From NCBI GenBank assembly GCA_034509925.1, contig CM067538.1, forward strand, positions 768,501 through 832,500: a stretch of DNA of 64,000 nucleotides, in the 5' to 3' direction. Position 1 is the stretch's first letter, and the number at the start of each line of letters is the position of its first letter. Positions 63,434 to 64,000 of this stretch are shown piece after piece. The DNA is from Hirudinaria manillensis. Lineage: Eukaryota; Annelida; Clitellata; Hirudinida; Hirudinidae. Under the pieces are notes generated by a model. The model did not search any database and was not told the DNA's origin. It saw nothing but the letters and a program-made list of their open reading frames with translations. The position numbers and the translations under genes are program-made.

Positions 63434-64000
63434 ATGAAAAGTAGAATGCCATCACGTCAGTTACCACCTCTGTCCAACCAAGGCGTAGGATCTATAAACA
63501 ACAATAACGGCTCTTCGTCGACCTACATGAACAGACGTCAGAGAAATAACGGCCAGAACAACAACGCCTACAACCAGCAACAAGCCGAATCCCGCAACTA
63601 CAATTCAACATCTGGCTATCGCAACACCAACTCCCACCACGGCCAGACGTCGAAGGATGTCATGGAGGCCGCCACGAACTTGGTCCAGGGCGACGGCCTG
63701 ACCTACCGAGAGTTTGGCTCGGGCCACAAGCAGAACGCCCAGACCTCTCACTTCCACCTGCCCCACCTCAGGCCCACGTCCAGTGCGGCCAGCAAGGGAG
63801 ACTTCATGACCAACGAGAAGGGACAGTCGAGGTACCCCGACGACTGTTCCCTCAGCCCGAGCTCCGCCGTGAAACTCTTCGGAGACTGCCTGACCTCTTA
63901 CGAGCTAGAGGAAATACGCTCGTACAAGAACATCTACTTCCTGGGGCAGAACGCCAACAAGAGACCCGGGATCAGCGGAGCTCCGAACAACGACGGATTT
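63434..64000 (+). CDS. Class II DYRK (DYRK2/3/4-like) protein kinase, N-terminal part, cut by the window end
   Basis: 189 residues from the ATG at 63434 to the window edge, open to the end. The first about 130 residues are Asn/Gln/Ser-rich and disordered. The final about 50 (SAVKLFGDCLTSYELEEIRSYKNIYFLGQNANK...GAPNNDGF) match the conserved segment ahead of the kinase domain in DYRK2/3/4 (a LTxxEhxEI...YFLGxNAKKR...GGPNNGGY-type pattern), part of the NAPA region needed for tyrosine autophosphorylation. Members phosphorylate Ser/Thr after self-activation on tyrosine. The frame stays open upstream of this ATG to about 63396, where a TTTTAG acceptor occurs, so the start codon could differ. The kinase domain lies beyond the window. 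Confidence 0.85.
   Translation, partial: MKSRMPSRQLPPLSNQGVGSINNNNGSSSTYMNRRQRNNGQNNNAYNQQQAESRNYNSTSGYRNTNSHHGQTSKDVMEAATNLVQGDGLTYREFGSGHKQNAQTSHFHLPHLRPTSSAASKGDFMTNEKGQSRYPDDCSLSPSSAVKLFGDCLTSYELEEIRSYKNIYFLGQNANKRPGISGAPNNDGF

Overview
The window is a piece of a nuclear genome from an intron-rich, non-vertebrate animal. The evidence is spliced genes with GT-AG introns, abundant GAT/ATT/CATC/GTAT microsatellites in introns, a fused glutamyl-prolyl-tRNA synthetase with WHEP repeats, and genes for an IRF-type transcription factor, a borealin-like protein, SNAPC1 and a DYRK kinase. I cannot name the phylum from sequence alone. No virus, plasmid, CRISPR array or convincing tRNA/rRNA gene was seen.

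Layout, left to right. (1) 189-17678 (+): a PPIP5K/VIP1 inositol pyrophosphate kinase-phosphatase gene. Its 31 exons can be joined in one frame into about 1,632 residues, with a long low-complexity tail. (2) 18301-20439 (-): a kanadaptin (SLC4A1AP) gene in one uninterrupted frame, head-to-head with (3) 21138-23929 (+), SNAPC1 (9 exons, 330 residues). (4) 24312-25730 (+) and 26632-27999 (-): two nearly identical, intronless U2AF2 (U2AF65) genes, tail-to-tail, with a third small U2AF2 fragment (26107-26280) between them. (5) 28827-40574 (+): EPRS1, 36 exons, 1,530 residues, divergent from the second U2AF2 copy. (6) 41262-42999 (-): a two-exon GT61-family type II membrane glycosyltransferase, convergent with EPRS1. 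(7) 44249-46993 (+): a borealin-like gene of eight tiny exons (185 residues). (8) A 4.5 kb stretch without a recognisable gene. (9) 51498-60426 (+): a gene with a clear IRF DNA-binding domain whose 11 exons keep frame into a 1,134-residue protein, far longer than ordinary IRFs and with no recognisable IRF-association domain. (10) From about 63434 to the window end (+): the 5' end of a class II DYRK (DYRK2/3/4-like) kinase gene.

The genes are mostly housekeeping: inositol pyrophosphate signalling, snRNA transcription, 3' splice-site recognition, translation and chromosome segregation. They form no operon-like system. The most unusual items are the giant IRF protein, the U2AF2 inverted retrogene pair, and the repeat-rich tail of PPIP5K. 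Exon boundaries were chosen by hand from splice consensus, reading-frame phase and family knowledge; no transcript data were available.
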